This document shows, one piece after another, positions 29,046 through 38,232 of a stretch of 64,000 bases of DNA. The position numbers and the translations under genes are program-made. Position 1 is the stretch's first letter, and every line of letters starts with the position of its first letter. This stretch comes from an uncultured Slackia sp. GTDB taxonomy: Bacteria > Actinomycetota > Coriobacteriia > Coriobacteriales > Eggerthellaceae. The notes under the pieces are model-generated. The model made no database searches. It worked only from the letters and a program-made list of their open reading frames with translations, and was not told the origin of the DNA. Location: the NCBI RefSeq assembly GCF_944321625.1, contig NZ_CALUMA010000047.1, forward strand, positions 62,001-126,000, in the 5' to 3' direction.

Positions 29046-30575
29046 CTACTTCAGCCCCACATCCTCGGCGTCGGCGTCAATCGCCTCTTCGAAGTACTCA
29101 CGCACCGGCTCAGGACCCACATGCTTGAGGTCGTCCTCGCCCACGTGCCAGCACTGCGTGGCAGGCAGACCGGGGATGCTCTCAGCCACGAACACGGGGT
29201 TCTTGCCCAGCTTGCGCTGACGGGTGTAGTCGTCCAGCGCCTTGAACGCCCACTTGCCCAGCAGGAAGATGGCGATCAGGTTCACCATCGCCATGAACGC
29301 CATGGTGATGTCGGCGAAGTTCCAAGCCAGCGTGAAGTTGTTCAGGCAACCCACCATGATGGCGGCAAGGCAGGTGAAGCGGAACACGGTGAGCACGGCC
29401 TTGCTCTTGGTGATGAAGCGAATGTTTCCCTCGGCGTAGAAGTAGTTGCCAATCAGGCTAGAGAACGCGAAGCAGAAGATGGCAAACGTCACCACGTGGA
29501 TGCCGATCTCGCCCACCGAAGAATTGATGGCCATCTGCACCAGCGGCATGCCGTTCAGATCGCCGAACGTGCCGCCCTGCTTCACGAAGAAGATCAGCAC
29601 GATGAACGCGGAGCAGGTGCACACGAGCATGGTGTCCAGATACACCGAAAGCGTTTGGACCAAGCCCTGCTTGCACGGGTGCGACACGCTCGCGGTTGCG
29701 GCGGCGTTAGGGGCGGAACCCATACCGGCCTCGTTGGAGAACAGACCGCGCTTGAGGCCCAGCACCACTACCGAGCCAGCAAAGCCGCCGAAGATGGACT
29801 GGAAGTCGAACGCGCTCTGGAAGATGTAGCCGAACGCCTCGGGCAGCAGGTTGATATTGGCGATGGTGATGCCAATGCCCAGCGCCAGATACGCCACAGC
29901 CATAATGGGCACCAGGATGGACGAGATAATGCTGATGCGCTTCGATCCGCCGAAAATAACGAACGCGGTCATCACCATAAGCACGATGCCCAACGCCACG
30001 GCGGTGCCGTTGGTAGCGTAATCAGGGATGTAATACTCCAGCGCACTCGCCATGTTGTACGCCTGCAAGCCGTTGAAACCGTAGGCGTAGCAGATGATCA
30101 GCAGCACAGCGAACACGATGCCCAGCCAACGCTGGCCCAGCGCCTGCTCGATATAGTACGCAGGACCGCCGCGGAACTCGCCCTCCTTGCCGCGCACCTT
30201 CCAAATCTGCGCGAGCGTGGACTCAACGAAGGCGGATGCCGCGCCCAAAAGCGCCATGAGCCACATCCAGAAGATTGCACCCGGGCCGCCCGTCGCCACA
30301 GCAGTGGCGATACCGGCGATGTTGCCCGTGCCCACGCGCGACGCGGTGGACACCATCATCGCCTGGAACGACGAGATGGACTTCTCGCCCTCCACGTGGC
30401 GCTTCTCGGTCAGCTGGGTGAACATATCCTTGATGTAGCGAATCTGAACGAAACGCGTACGCACCGTGAAGTACACGGCACAGAACACCAGCAGGATTAC
30501 CAGGATATAGGTGTAGAGAAAGTCATCGAATTGCGTGGTGACGTCGATCAGCCATGCATTCATCTCTGCGCTCAT
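29046..30575 (-). CDS. sodium:alanine/glycine symporter (AGCS family)
   Basis: Membrane protein of 509 residues with about eleven helices. Diagnostic blocks are STASRVGTGNIAGIATA (about residues 75-92) and GLKRGLFSNEAGMGSAPNAAA, the AgcS signatures. It imports alanine or glycine with sodium. The ATG at 30575 has GGGGGCC upstream. The C-terminal tail of about 50 residues (after FLLGKW) is acidic and cytoplasmic. It is a single gene with no clear partner. Confidence 0.92.
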   Translation of the reverse strand: MSAEMNAWLIDVTTQFDDFLYTYILVILLVFCAVYFTVRTRFVQIRYIKDMFTQLTEKRHVEGEKSISSFQAMMVSTASRVGTGNIAGIATAVATGGPGAIFWMWLMALLGAASAFVESTLAQIWKVRGKEGEFRGGPAYYIEQALGQRWLGIVFAVLLIICYAYGFNGLQAYNMASALEYYIPDYATNGTAVALGIVLMVMTAFVIFGGSKRISIISSILVPIMAVAYLALGIGITIANINLLPEAFGYIFQSAFDFQSIFGGFAGSVVVLGLKRGLFSNEAGMGSAPNAAATASVSHPCKQGLVQTLSVYLDTMLVCTCSAFIVLIFFVKQGGTFGDLNGMPLVQMAINSSVGEIGIHVVTFAIFCFAFSSLIGNYFYAEGNIRFITKSKAVLTVFRFTCLAAIMVGCLNNFTLAWNFADITMAFMAMVNLIAIFLLGKWAFKALDDYTRQRKLGKNPVFVAESIPGLPATQCWHVGEDDLKHVGPEPVREYFEEAIDADAEDVGLK

Positions 30576-30735
30576 CCAGGCCCCCTTTCCCCTGTCATGC
30601 GCCGCAACGAGCCTGAACGGGCGGGTCCGTTTGAGGGAAGAAGAACGGCGCGATTGAAAAACGATGCGCCGATTCTACCAGACGAACGACGGGCGCTCCA
30701 TCCCTTTGGAGCGATAAAGCACGCAGAAATGAAAA

Positions 30736-30759
30736 GAGACGCCCCGCAGGACGCCTCTC
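30736..30759 (-). terminator. terminator of the CBS-domain protein gene
   Basis: On the minus strand AGAGGCGTC and GGCGTCTCT form a stem with two G-U pairs, followed by TTTTC. It lies about 40 bp past the stop at 30799. Confidence 0.55.
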
Positions 30760-30798
30760 ATTTGCATCTCGTCATTCGGAAGAACGGCGGAACGATAC

Positions 30799-32115
30799 CT
30801 ATTCCTCTTCGGACTCCTCGACGGTCACCCAGAACTCGACCTGGCCGATGCGACGCGCGTCCATCGAGCGCACGATGAAACGCACGGTGGTGTTGCCGTT
30901 GATGTATTCCGTCTTGTCACCCGCCTCGGGGATACGGTCGAACTCGTCAAGCAGCAGGCCGCCCAGCGTGTCGTACTCAGGGAAGTCGTCGTCGCTGAAG
31001 CCCAGTTCGTCGGCGAAATCGTCGATGGGGCATGCGCCGCTGGACAGGTAGTGGCCCTCGGAAACCTTCACCAGGTCATCGCCGCTGCCGTGGGAGTACT
31101 CGTCGTCGTAATCGCCCACGATCTCTTCGAACACGTCGCCCATGGTCACAAGACCGCTGGTGCCGCCGTGCTCGTCCACCACGATGGCAATCTTGGTGTG
31201 CTCCTTCTTGAGCAGACCCAGCAGCTTGGAAACCGTCAGACCCTCGGGCACGGCAAACATGCGGCGGATGCGCAGGCTTTCCATGCCGGCGTCCTCGGGC
31301 AAGTTGTACAGATCCTTGATGTGGATGAAGCCGACGATGTCGTCCTTATCCTTGCGGCACACGGGGTAGCGCGTGAACTTGTGCTCGTCGACGACGCGCA
31401 GGTTCTCCTCCAGGGAGTCCTCCATGCTCAGGCACACCATGTCGGGACGCGGGGTCATGATGGCCTCGACATCCTTCTCAGCGATATCGAAGATGTTGTC
31501 CACGAACTCGTTCTGCTCGGAATCAATCAGGCCGCTTTCAGTAGACTCGTCGATGAGCAGGCGAATCTCTTCCTCGGTGTACACCTCGTGCTCGTTTGCG
31601 GGGTCATGGCCAAGCAGGCGCACAACAGCGTTCGTGATGGAGTTGAACAGCCACATGATGGGATAGGTGATGCGGTAGAACCACATGAGCGGCGTGGCCG
31701 TGTGAAGCGCATAGCTCTCGGTAGAGAAAATTGCCAGCGACTTAGGAATCAGCTCGCCGATGACCACGTGCAGCGTGGTCATGATGAAGTAGCCGATCGC
31801 CACGGAAACGGCGGTGACGGCAGCAGCAGGCAGATGCAGCGCCTCGAATACGGGATGGAACAGCGCCGAAATGGCAGGCTCGCCCAACCAACCCAGTGCC
31901 AGCGAGGCAAGGGTGATACCCAACTGGCAGGCCGACAGGTACGCGTTGATGTTTTCCGCGATGACCTTGGCATTCTTGGCGCCGGGCTTTCCCTCCTCTA
32001 CGGCCATCTCGATTTGGGACCTGCGAACACGCACCAGCGAGAATTCCGCCACAACGAAGAACGCGTTCATCAGAAGGAATACGACAACAAGAATCAGACT
32101 TATGCCAATGGGCAT
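30799..32115 (-). CDS. CNNM/DUF21 and CBS-domain membrane protein (HlyC/CorC family)
   Basis: Protein of 438 residues. The DUF21 (CNNM) transmembrane domain fills about residues 1-190 with three or four helices and LPAAAVTAVSVAIGYFI. A CBS-domain pair follows at about 200-330 (MTPRPDMVCLS, EHTKIAIVVDEHGGTSGLVT). A CorC_HlyC domain closes the protein. Family members affect magnesium or cobalt efflux. The start at 32115 (MPIGISLILVV) lies 12 nt after AAAGGAG. It is leftward and monocistronic. Confidence 0.9.
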   Translation of the reverse strand: MPIGISLILVVVFLLMNAFFVVAEFSLVRVRRSQIEMAVEEGKPGAKNAKVIAENINAYLSACQLGITLASLALGWLGEPAISALFHPVFEALHLPAAAVTAVSVAIGYFIMTTLHVVIGELIPKSLAIFSTESYALHTATPLMWFYRITYPIMWLFNSITNAVVRLLGHDPANEHEVYTEEEIRLLIDESTESGLIDSEQNEFVDNIFDIAEKDVEAIMTPRPDMVCLSMEDSLEENLRVVDEHKFTRYPVCRKDKDDIVGFIHIKDLYNLPEDAGMESLRIRRMFAVPEGLTVSKLLGLLKKEHTKIAIVVDEHGGTSGLVTMGDVFEEIVGDYDDEYSHGSGDDLVKVSEGHYLSSGACPIDDFADELGFSDDDFPEYDTLGGLLLDEFDRIPEAGDKTEYINGNTTVRFIVRSMDARRIGQVEFWVTVEESEEE

Positions 32116-32431
32116 GGGTGAGACTTACTCCTTTCGGTTGGTTGCACTGGGGTCTCAAACCCGACCGCGCGATTGTTCCGTCCTGCCTTGCGGCTTAATC
32201 GCGTGGGCTTCCCGCCCAAGCGCGACAATGCCGACGGCGGTCCCCAGGTTGGAATCCGGAGGCGGCGCTTTCGCCGCTTCCTCAGGGACCGCGCTTTGCG
32301 CACGCGGCCAATTGTTAATCCGCCATCATACAGGAAAGCCGCTCGCCATGCGCGTGACGAGCGGCTTTAACTGATATTTGTCAACATTTAGACACCAAGA
32401 ACGACGCCGCGTCGCCATTGAAGCCCGACGC
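32116..32431. other. intergenic region with a strong hairpin
   Basis: Region of 316 bp between two leftward genes. The clear element is AAAGCCGCTCG / CGAGCGGCTTT (32335-32345 with 32358-32368), an 11-bp perfect stem. It is a terminator for the DUF2442 gene read leftward. No gene is seen here. Confidence 0.65.
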
Positions 32432-32683
32432 CTATCGAGAATCTATGGGCGTGCTCATCTCGTACAGATCCTCGGGAGACATATCCTGACCGTGCGGCCA
32501 CACGACGCAATCGCCCCCATGGGCAATACTCACCTGCTTGAAATAAGCTGGGCATGAAAGCTCACCGAAAAAATCGCCCTTGATATACGGCTTCATACTA
32601 AAAACCCTTTGTTCGCCCGATTCATACGTCAAAAGAAGACGCAGGTCATCCAAGGCAACAACGTTTTGCAGCATCGGCCTCAT
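32432..32683 (-). CDS. DUF2442 domain protein
   Basis: Protein of 83 residues (MRPMLQNVVALDDLRLLLTYESGEQRVFSM...). The core V-x-P...L-x-L-x-F/Y-x(2)-G-E...F-x-M and the tail VVWPHGQDMSPEDLYE are typical of DUF2442. These small proteins are very often encoded right after a DUF4160 gene, as here. The ATG at 32683 has GGGAGGTT upstream and lies only 11 bp from the DUF4160 stop. Toxin-antitoxin function has been proposed for such pairs but is not proved. Confidence 0.8.
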   Translation of the reverse strand: MRPMLQNVVALDDLRLLLTYESGEQRVFSMKPYIKGDFFGELSCPAYFKQVSIAHGGDCVVWPHGQDMSPEDLYEMSTPIDSR

Positions 32684-32694
32684 CCAACCTCCCG

Positions 32695-32961
32695 TCAACG
32701 TAGCGGATCAATTCTGAAAAACTCCCCCGTTTCCTGCAGGAGTCTCCAATTAGCCCTAAGTTCTTCCTCGTGAATCGCCATCCATGCTAGCACAAGTTTC
32801 TCTTGCTTTGCAGGCAATCGGCCCTCGAGCAAGCTTCCGTCAAGCCCATACACAGCCGACTCATCCGCATGGTACGCATGGATATGGGGCAAGTGATGTC
32901 TTCCTCCCTTTTCTAAAAACATTCGAATGACGATTCCGAAAAACATACTGAGTGTTGGCAT
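32695..32961 (-). CDS. DUF4160 domain protein
   Basis: Protein of 88 residues (MPTLSMFFGIVIRMF...). HHLPHIHAYHADESAVYGLDG and LPAKQEKLVLAWMAIHEEEL are signature parts of DUF4160. The start at 32961 is preferred because a strong GGAGGAG site is present; an upstream frame reaching 33003 has none. It pairs with DUF2442 (32432-32683) in one operon. The five-unit CTTGC array lies 66-114 bp upstream. A toxin-antitoxin-like role is inference. Confidence 0.82.
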   Translation of the reverse strand: MPTLSMFFGIVIRMFLEKGGRHHLPHIHAYHADESAVYGLDGSLLEGRLPAKQEKLVLAWMAIHEEELRANWRLLQETGEFFRIDPLR

Positions 32962-33006
32962 TGCGCATCTCCTCCAAACCCTGCTGATCAGACAACAATT
33001 CATGGA

Positions 33007-33075
33007 TTCAATGCTAGCTTCAATACCTTGCCAGACCCTTGCCCAAACCTTGCGGAAATCTTGCCGGAATCTTGC
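33007..33075 (-). repeat. five CTTGC units at exact 11-bp period, second copy
   Basis: CTTGC begins at 33027, 33038, 33049, 33060 and 33071, again exactly every 11 bp. The flank TTCAATGCTAGCTTC (33007-33021) equals that of the array at 7811. It lies upstream of the DUF4160 start, with the same strand and order as the first array. The copies of the repeating unit differ between the two loci in the bases between the cores, so the cores and the phase, not the full sequence, are conserved. Confidence 0.8.
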
Positions 33076-33173
33076 GGATTTTCACTCTAAAAGTTGGCAA
33101 AGTCCAGGCTATTTCGCTTCAAAGATTCTTCTTTCTTCTTACTTTGCACCACAATACCCTTGCAGTAATCCGT

Positions 33174-35909
33174 CTAGTACGCCTCGTCCAGGGGGGCGTG
33201 GGCTTTCACGTCCAAGCTCAGGTCGGCGAACTTGCCCTGCGCGTAGCGGTCGCGAGCCACTTCGGCAATCATGGCCGCCTGATCGCCGCACGCCGAAAGA
33301 GGCGGCATGGTCAGGCGCACACCAATCTTCTTGCACATACGCTCGTAGGCCGCGCGCAGCTCGGGATTAGCCGCCACGCCGCCGCCCAGGCAGAACTCCT
33401 TGGCGCCCGTCTCGAGCAGCGCCGCCTTGGCTTTTGCCACCTGCACATCCACCACAGCTGCCGTGAAACTGGCGGCGATGTCGGACATGTTGAGTTCGCG
33501 CCCTGCCTGCTGCTCTTTTTGGATGTAGGTGGTCACGGCGGTTTTCAGGCCGGAAAGGCTGAAGCGCAAATCGCCCGAATGCATGAGCGCGCGCGGGAAA
33601 TCGATGGCTTTAGGATTGCCCTGCGCCGCAAGCTTGCTGATGATAGGACCACCGGGATAGCCCAGGCCCAACGCCTTGGCCACCTTGTCGAACGCCTCGC
33701 CCACCGCGTCGTCGATGGTGGAGCCCAGCGTAACGTAGTCGCCCCAGTCGCGCACGTGCACGAGCATCGTATGGCCGCCGCTCACGAGCGACACCACCAT
33801 GGGCGGCTTGATGTCGGCGCGTGCGATGCGGTTGGCATAGAGATGCCCCTCCAGATGATTCACGGCGATAAGCGGCTTATCGGCGCCCCACGCCGCGCCC
33901 TTGGCGAAGGCCAGACCCACCACCAGTGCGCCCACCAGACCGGGAGCATAGGTGACTGCGACGGCGTCCAGGTCGCGCCAACGGAGATGTGGGGAGGCAG
34001 TGCGGAGTTCCGTCTCCGCAGCGAAAGGAATCCCGTCATTTTGACACGAAAATTCACCCGATTCGCCTAAATTAGCGTCAAAATGACGGGATTCCTTAGC
34101 CGAACCGTCCTTTGCGCTCGAATTGCCGTGATTCGCCAAGCCCAAGCTGCGCGAAGCCGCGTCCAGGCATTCGTCGCACACGCCGCAGATGGCCTCGATG
34201 TGCTTACGGCTCGCGATCTCGGGCACCACGCCGCCGAAACGCGCATGGAAATCGATCTGCGAGGCCACCACGTCTGAAAGAATCGTGCCGTTGCCATCGA
34301 TGATGGACGCCGCCGTCTCGTCGCACGAGCTTTCGATGGCGAGAATGAGCGGATGGGCGAAAGCAGGCTCCTCGTCAGCAGTGGCCGCAGGCACTCCCGC
34401 GCCTGCGAAGGTCTGCCCTGCTCCGTCGATCGCCCCGGAGCAAACGGCATCGCGCCCTGCGCCCGACCCTTCGGAGGGAGCAGCGGAATCGCCGGAGGTC
34501 GCAACCTCATCCACACGCAGCGTCATGCCTGCCACATCATGCTGAGCCACCGGCAAGGGACCGGTCATGATGACGGCATCCTCTCGGTCTGAATAGTAGC
34601 GCGGGCGCACGCCGATGCGCGCGAGTCCCAGATTCTCGTAGAAGGCCTGCGCGCCCTCGTTGGACAGACGCACCTCAAGCGTCATTTCGGTGGCGCCCAA
34701 ATCACGCGCGTCGGAGGCGACAAGCCCGATGAGCTCGCGGGCAATGCCGCGACGGCGATACGCAGGGTCGGTGGCGATCTTCAGAATCTGCACCTGGCCA
34801 TCCACAATCCAGCCGCCGCAATAGCCCACAAGCTTCTTGCCGTCGTACGCCGCCCACCAGGTGCGATCCTTGCGCGGAAGCTCGTCAGCCACGAGCGTTG
34901 CGGCCCAGGCATCGCTCCCCATGGTCTCGCCCTCGAGGCACGCCACGTCGCGCACGTGGGCCACATCGAGCGGGCGATATGCCAGCGCAGCAGCCGCACC
35001 CGAAGCATCATCCTGCACGCCGGTGTGCAGATTCTTCGGCTCCGTCTTGGCGAGGCGAATACGCTCGTTTTCTTCGGCATCGGAAAGACGCGTGTACACC
35101 GGCAGCAGCGTGGCGGGGTTGCCATCGCCCGTACGTGGAGCAAGCAGCAATCCGCGACCGGAAACCGACCACAGCTTTTCAGGCGCAAGCTGGCCCATTT
35201 CAGCAAAGATATCGGCATATTTTGCCAGAGCATCACCCAGAACGATGAGGCCGGATGAGCTAGCGGGACCGTTGGATTCCGCAAGCCCCGCCGAATCTGC
35301 GGATTCCGAGGTATCAACAGGTTCGGCGGCGTCAGAAAGATGCGTGCCGCCTCCGTCAACCGCAGAAAGAGCATCCTCAAGCCATTCCCCTGCCGCCGCG
35401 GCCTTTACCACGGCATCGCTGGTCAAGCGGTGCGCGCCGGCACCGTCCAAATCAAACAGCGCCGGATACACCTCCTTGCGCATCGCGTCGGCAGCAACCA
35501 GCACGCGCCCGCGCAGGCCATCAGCCCACGCGTTCCACGCAACCGCATCAAGCGTGGACACACCAAAAAGCGGCACCTCAAGCGCCGATGCCACGCCCTT
35601 TGCCGTCGCCATGCAAATGCGCACGCCGGTGAAGCTACCGGGGCCGCGCCCGCACACGATAGCAGCGATGTTGCCCTTGGAAATGCCCGCAGCCTCAAGC
35701 GCGGAATCCACCTCAGACAGAAGCACGGTGTTGCTCGCGCGATGGGCGGCCACCTCGCGCGTAGTCACGATGTCAACCGACGCGACCTTCATCGCGTCAC
35801 CCGCCCCCGCCTTGTCACTCGCATTCTCGCGCAGCTTCCCCACGCCAATAGCAACGACCTCATTAGCCGTATCAAATGCCAGAATATATTCGCGTGCGTG
35901 CTCGCTCAT
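33174..35909 (-). CDS. TsaB-RimI-TsaD fusion protein (t6A synthesis)
   Basis: A 911-residue fusion of three proteins usually encoded separately. Residues 1-290 are TsaB-like (FDTANEVVAIGVG; CGRGPGSFTGVRI). Residues 315-470 are a GNAT domain like RimI, the acetyltransferase of ribosomal protein S18 (IATDPAYRRRGIARELIG). Residues 535-911 are TsaD (AIESSCDETAASI; metal-binding HLEGH and LVSGGHTML; CLGGGVAANPELR). TsaD and TsaB make threonylcarbamoyladenosine at tRNA position 37. The start at 35909 (MSEHAREYILAFDT) has AAAGGGT upstream. About 51 residues between DECLDAASRSLGL and RWRDLDAVAV in TsaD are extra compared with the family; they come from a palindromic DNA insertion. Confidence 0.93.
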   Translation of the reverse strand: MSEHAREYILAFDTANEVVAIGVGKLRENASDKAGAGDAMKVASVDIVTTREVAAHRASNTVLLSEVDSALEAAGISKGNIAAIVCGRGPGSFTGVRICMATAKGVASALEVPLFGVSTLDAVAWNAWADGLRGRVLVAADAMRKEVYPALFDLDGAGAHRLTSDAVVKAAAAGEWLEDALSAVDGGGTHLSDAAEPVDTSESADSAGLAESNGPASSSGLIVLGDALAKYADIFAEMGQLAPEKLWSVSGRGLLLAPRTGDGNPATLLPVYTRLSDAEENERIRLAKTEPKNLHTGVQDDASGAAAALAYRPLDVAHVRDVACLEGETMGSDAWAATLVADELPRKDRTWWAAYDGKKLVGYCGGWIVDGQVQILKIATDPAYRRRGIARELIGLVASDARDLGATEMTLEVRLSNEGAQAFYENLGLARIGVRPRYYSDREDAVIMTGPLPVAQHDVAGMTLRVDEVATSGDSAAPSEGSGAGRDAVCSGAIDGAGQTFAGAGVPAATADEEPAFAHPLILAIESSCDETAASIIDGNGTILSDVVASQIDFHARFGGVVPEIASRKHIEAICGVCDECLDAASRSLGLANHGNSSAKDGSAKESRHFDANLGESGEFSCQNDGIPFAAETELRTASPHLRWRDLDAVAVTYAPGLVGALVVGLAFAKGAAWGADKPLIAVNHLEGHLYANRIARADIKPPMVVSLVSGGHTMLVHVRDWGDYVTLGSTIDDAVGEAFDKVAKALGLGYPGGPIISKLAAQGNPKAIDFPRALMHSGDLRFSLSGLKTAVTTYIQKEQQAGRELNMSDIAASFTAAVVDVQVAKAKAALLETGAKEFCLGGGVAANPELRAAYERMCKKIGVRLTMPPLSACGDQAAMIAEVARDRYAQGKFADLSLDVKAHAPLDEAY
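34025..34097. repeat. 21-bp inverted repeat inside tsaD coding sequence
   Basis: The arm at 34025-34045 (begins AAGGAATCCCG, ends TTTTGAC) and its exact reverse complement at 34077-34097 flank 31 bp. The structure lies in an in-frame insertion of about 150 bp (roughly 33984-34140) that adds about 51 residues to TsaD. The protein segment is hydrophilic. A self-complementary element inserted in frame recalls palindromic coding repeats of Rickettsia. Confidence 0.85.
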
Positions 35910-36266
35910 GAACGTACCCTTTCCTGCGTCCGCACCCTCGACCGAGGTCCCTCGCCAGCTATTGCCCTTCATCAGGCAAACGCGCTCGGATGCCGTACGC
36001 CAAATTCGCCCAACGTGCACGCACCGCATTGCGATACGAACGTCGGACGTTTAAATATCCATAACTTTCGAAATTGTACGAATTTTCCCCGCAAAGCGCG
36101 CGCATTCAGCCGAAAACCAGAATCCCGGCATCTTGCCACGCCAGCGACGACGGCGTCGAACGGCCTCATTTTGCCCATTCATGACACGCCTCTTCCATGA
36201 AACCGAAATTGACCGGACAAAATGATTACAGAAGCATCCTGACGTTCGAGCGAAAGAGGAGTCGCC

Positions 36267-36467
36267 ATGTATAAAACGGTCGTAGTCAAATATTGTGCCA
36301 AAGCCAAGGAGATGGCAGAGCAGGTGGAGAAAGTCTCCAATCAGATGGCGCAAGAAGGATATGAGTTGGTCACGTTCTCTACCATGCCATCGGCAAAGGG
36401 GATTCTGGTGTTCAAGGAAAGCGGAACCGCAGACGACGCGGTGGATAACGAGGCAGATGCCGAATAG
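36267..36467 (+). CDS. DUF4177-like small protein
   Basis: Protein of 66 residues (MYKTVVVKYCAKAKEMAEQ...). The pattern YKTVVVKY, then a long helix, then EGYELVTFSTMPSAKGILVFKES fits DUF4177, short alpha-beta proteins of unknown function. It starts at an ATG behind GAGGAG. It ends in an acidic tail (DDAVDNEADAE). It is a single gene with no obvious partner. Confidence 0.65.
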   Translation: MYKTVVVKYCAKAKEMAEQVEKVSNQMAQEGYELVTFSTMPSAKGILVFKESGTADDAVDNEADAE

Positions 36468-36577
36468 CAAAGCAATCATTTACCAATTCCCCATCCGCTG
36501 TCCGCATAGAAAGCCTTGCCAGGCGGGGGTGATGGGGCTCTTTGGGCATAGCGCGATGCAAGCGGCATGCCAGCAAA

Positions 36578-38182
36578 TCACACAAGCGGCGTCGCATACA
36601 CCTCGCGCAGGACGGGGCCGGTGGATTCGTCAAATTCCACCACGTGCCAGCACTCGGCGAGTTCCGCCTCGGGAAAGCGCTCTTGCACGGCGTTCGCCCA
36701 GGCGGCAGGGAATGTCACCGAAGGGATCTCGGAATTAAAGCGCACACGGTCTTCGGCGGAAATCTCGCTCAAAAATGCGGCGCGATTGTCCATGACGCGT
36801 CGGATCTCGTCATTCAGGGACGCGACACGCTTGTACGCCGTGCGATCGAAACGCACGGCGAAGGGCCGCTGAACCCGTTGGGGCACAGAGGCCGCATCGG
36901 GCGAGCCGGCTTGCCTTTCTTGAGGATCCCGAGGCTCCACTTGCGCACAAAGACTCCCGTCATCGACCATCTCCCGCGACAGCGCCTTGGAGGCAAACGC
37001 CTTCGCCTCAGCGAGTTCGACCGCCTCCGTCCCTTCTTTACTCGACAGCCAATCACGCACACGCAACGCATCCTCGCCAAACGCTTTTACGCACTTCAGG
37101 AAATAGTCCGCCTCGTCCATCGCAAGCCACGCGTGCGAGCGAGCGAAGCCATCGTCCAACAAAAAGCCGCGATTTTGCTGAAACACCTGCCCCGTATTCT
37201 TGTTGTCGAGCGAACAATAATGCACACCCATGCGCAAGCCCCGCTCTTCGGAGAAACGCAGCAAATCCAGGCATGCCGCCTCGCTGCCCGCGATGGGCAG
37301 GCCGCCCGCATACCAGTAGTTGTAAAGCACCTTGTACGGCTTGCGACGCAGCTTGAACCCGCGGCGCTTGAATTCCTGCTCGTTATGCAGCGGGAAGCAC
37401 AGCTCCAACAAATTAATGCCGCGAATGCCCAGTTCGTCGAGGCGTAGGAGCAAATCACGCATTTCCTGCTCCTCGCCAGGCATAACGGGCATCTCAACCA
37501 TCACGTCGGGAATGACACGCACGGCAGCCGCCATGCGCCCGAATAGCTCCTCCTGATCGCCATCAGTGTCCTGCGGCTTCACACTGAAGCGCAGCTCATC
37601 GAGGCCCGCCTCTGCAAGATCGTTCAAAAACGCATCATCGAGCAAATCACCGCTCGTGTATATGCGCACATGAACCCCGGGATACAGCTCTTTCGCGCAG
37701 CGCAAGAACTCGAGCACCTCGGGCTTGTGCAAGCACGGCTCGCCACCCGTAATCGCCAGACAATCGAACTGCGCGCCCTGGGCATGCGCCTGGCGCAGCT
37801 CCTCGGCAATATCGCGCGTGTGGGTGCGGAAGAACTCGTAATCTTCTTGGTTGGGGTTGAAGCAGAAATAGCAATGCTTGGTGCATTTGAGCGACACGAA
37901 AAACGTTGCCGTGCGCTCGCCCTTGCGGCACGCCAGACATGCCGGCGAAATCCAACCGCGCCACAAGCTCGCATCGCCGTTCTCACAGTGAAGGGGCTGG
38001 CGCACCTCGTCATGCGATTCATCAGCGCCTTGTCCGACGGCGTTCACCTCGCGCACAAGCTCAAGACGATGCGCGCGGGGACACGACTCAGCCGCCTCAA
38101 ACGGCAGCCCAAACTGCGCCACCGACTCTTCGAAATCGGCACGCACCACATCATATGTCCCGCAGTATTCCGCCCTGTTCAC
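36578..38182 (-). CDS. radical SAM protein
   Basis: Protein of 534 residues. The radical SAM [4Fe-4S] motif is CTKHCYFC (CxxxCxxC), preceded by SPACLACRKGERT and followed by the GGEP motif in AITGGEPCLHKPEV. The TIM-barrel part fills about residues 95-340; the C-terminal 190 residues match nothing I recognise. The GTG at 38182 (VNRAEYCGTYD) has GGGGGAG upstream; an ATG at 38194 is possible but lacks a site. It lies 50 bp after the response regulator gene and may be cotranscribed with the haem-sensor system. Its role is unknown. Confidence 0.8.
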   Translation of the reverse strand: MNRAEYCGTYDVVRADFEESVAQFGLPFEAAESCPRAHRLELVREVNAVGQGADESHDEVRQPLHCENGDASLWRGWISPACLACRKGERTATFFVSLKCTKHCYFCFNPNQEDYEFFRTHTRDIAEELRQAHAQGAQFDCLAITGGEPCLHKPEVLEFLRCAKELYPGVHVRIYTSGDLLDDAFLNDLAEAGLDELRFSVKPQDTDGDQEELFGRMAAAVRVIPDVMVEMPVMPGEEQEMRDLLLRLDELGIRGINLLELCFPLHNEQEFKRRGFKLRRKPYKVLYNYWYAGGLPIAGSEAACLDLLRFSEERGLRMGVHYCSLDNKNTGQVFQQNRGFLLDDGFARSHAWLAMDEADYFLKCVKAFGEDALRVRDWLSSKEGTEAVELAEAKAFASKALSREMVDDGSLCAQVEPRDPQERQAGSPDAASVPQRVQRPFAVRFDRTAYKRVASLNDEIRRVMDNRAAFLSEISAEDRVRFNSEIPSVTFPAAWANAVQERFPEAELAECWHVVEFDESTGPVLREVYATPLV

Positions 38183-38232
38183 GCTCTCCCCCATTGCTGT
38201 CGCACGCCTAACGCGCCTCGTAACGTTTTGGC

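Noticed and set aside
29037-30878. Rightward open frame of 613 codons
   Set aside because: Antisense to the AgcS symporter; histidine-rich nonsense product.
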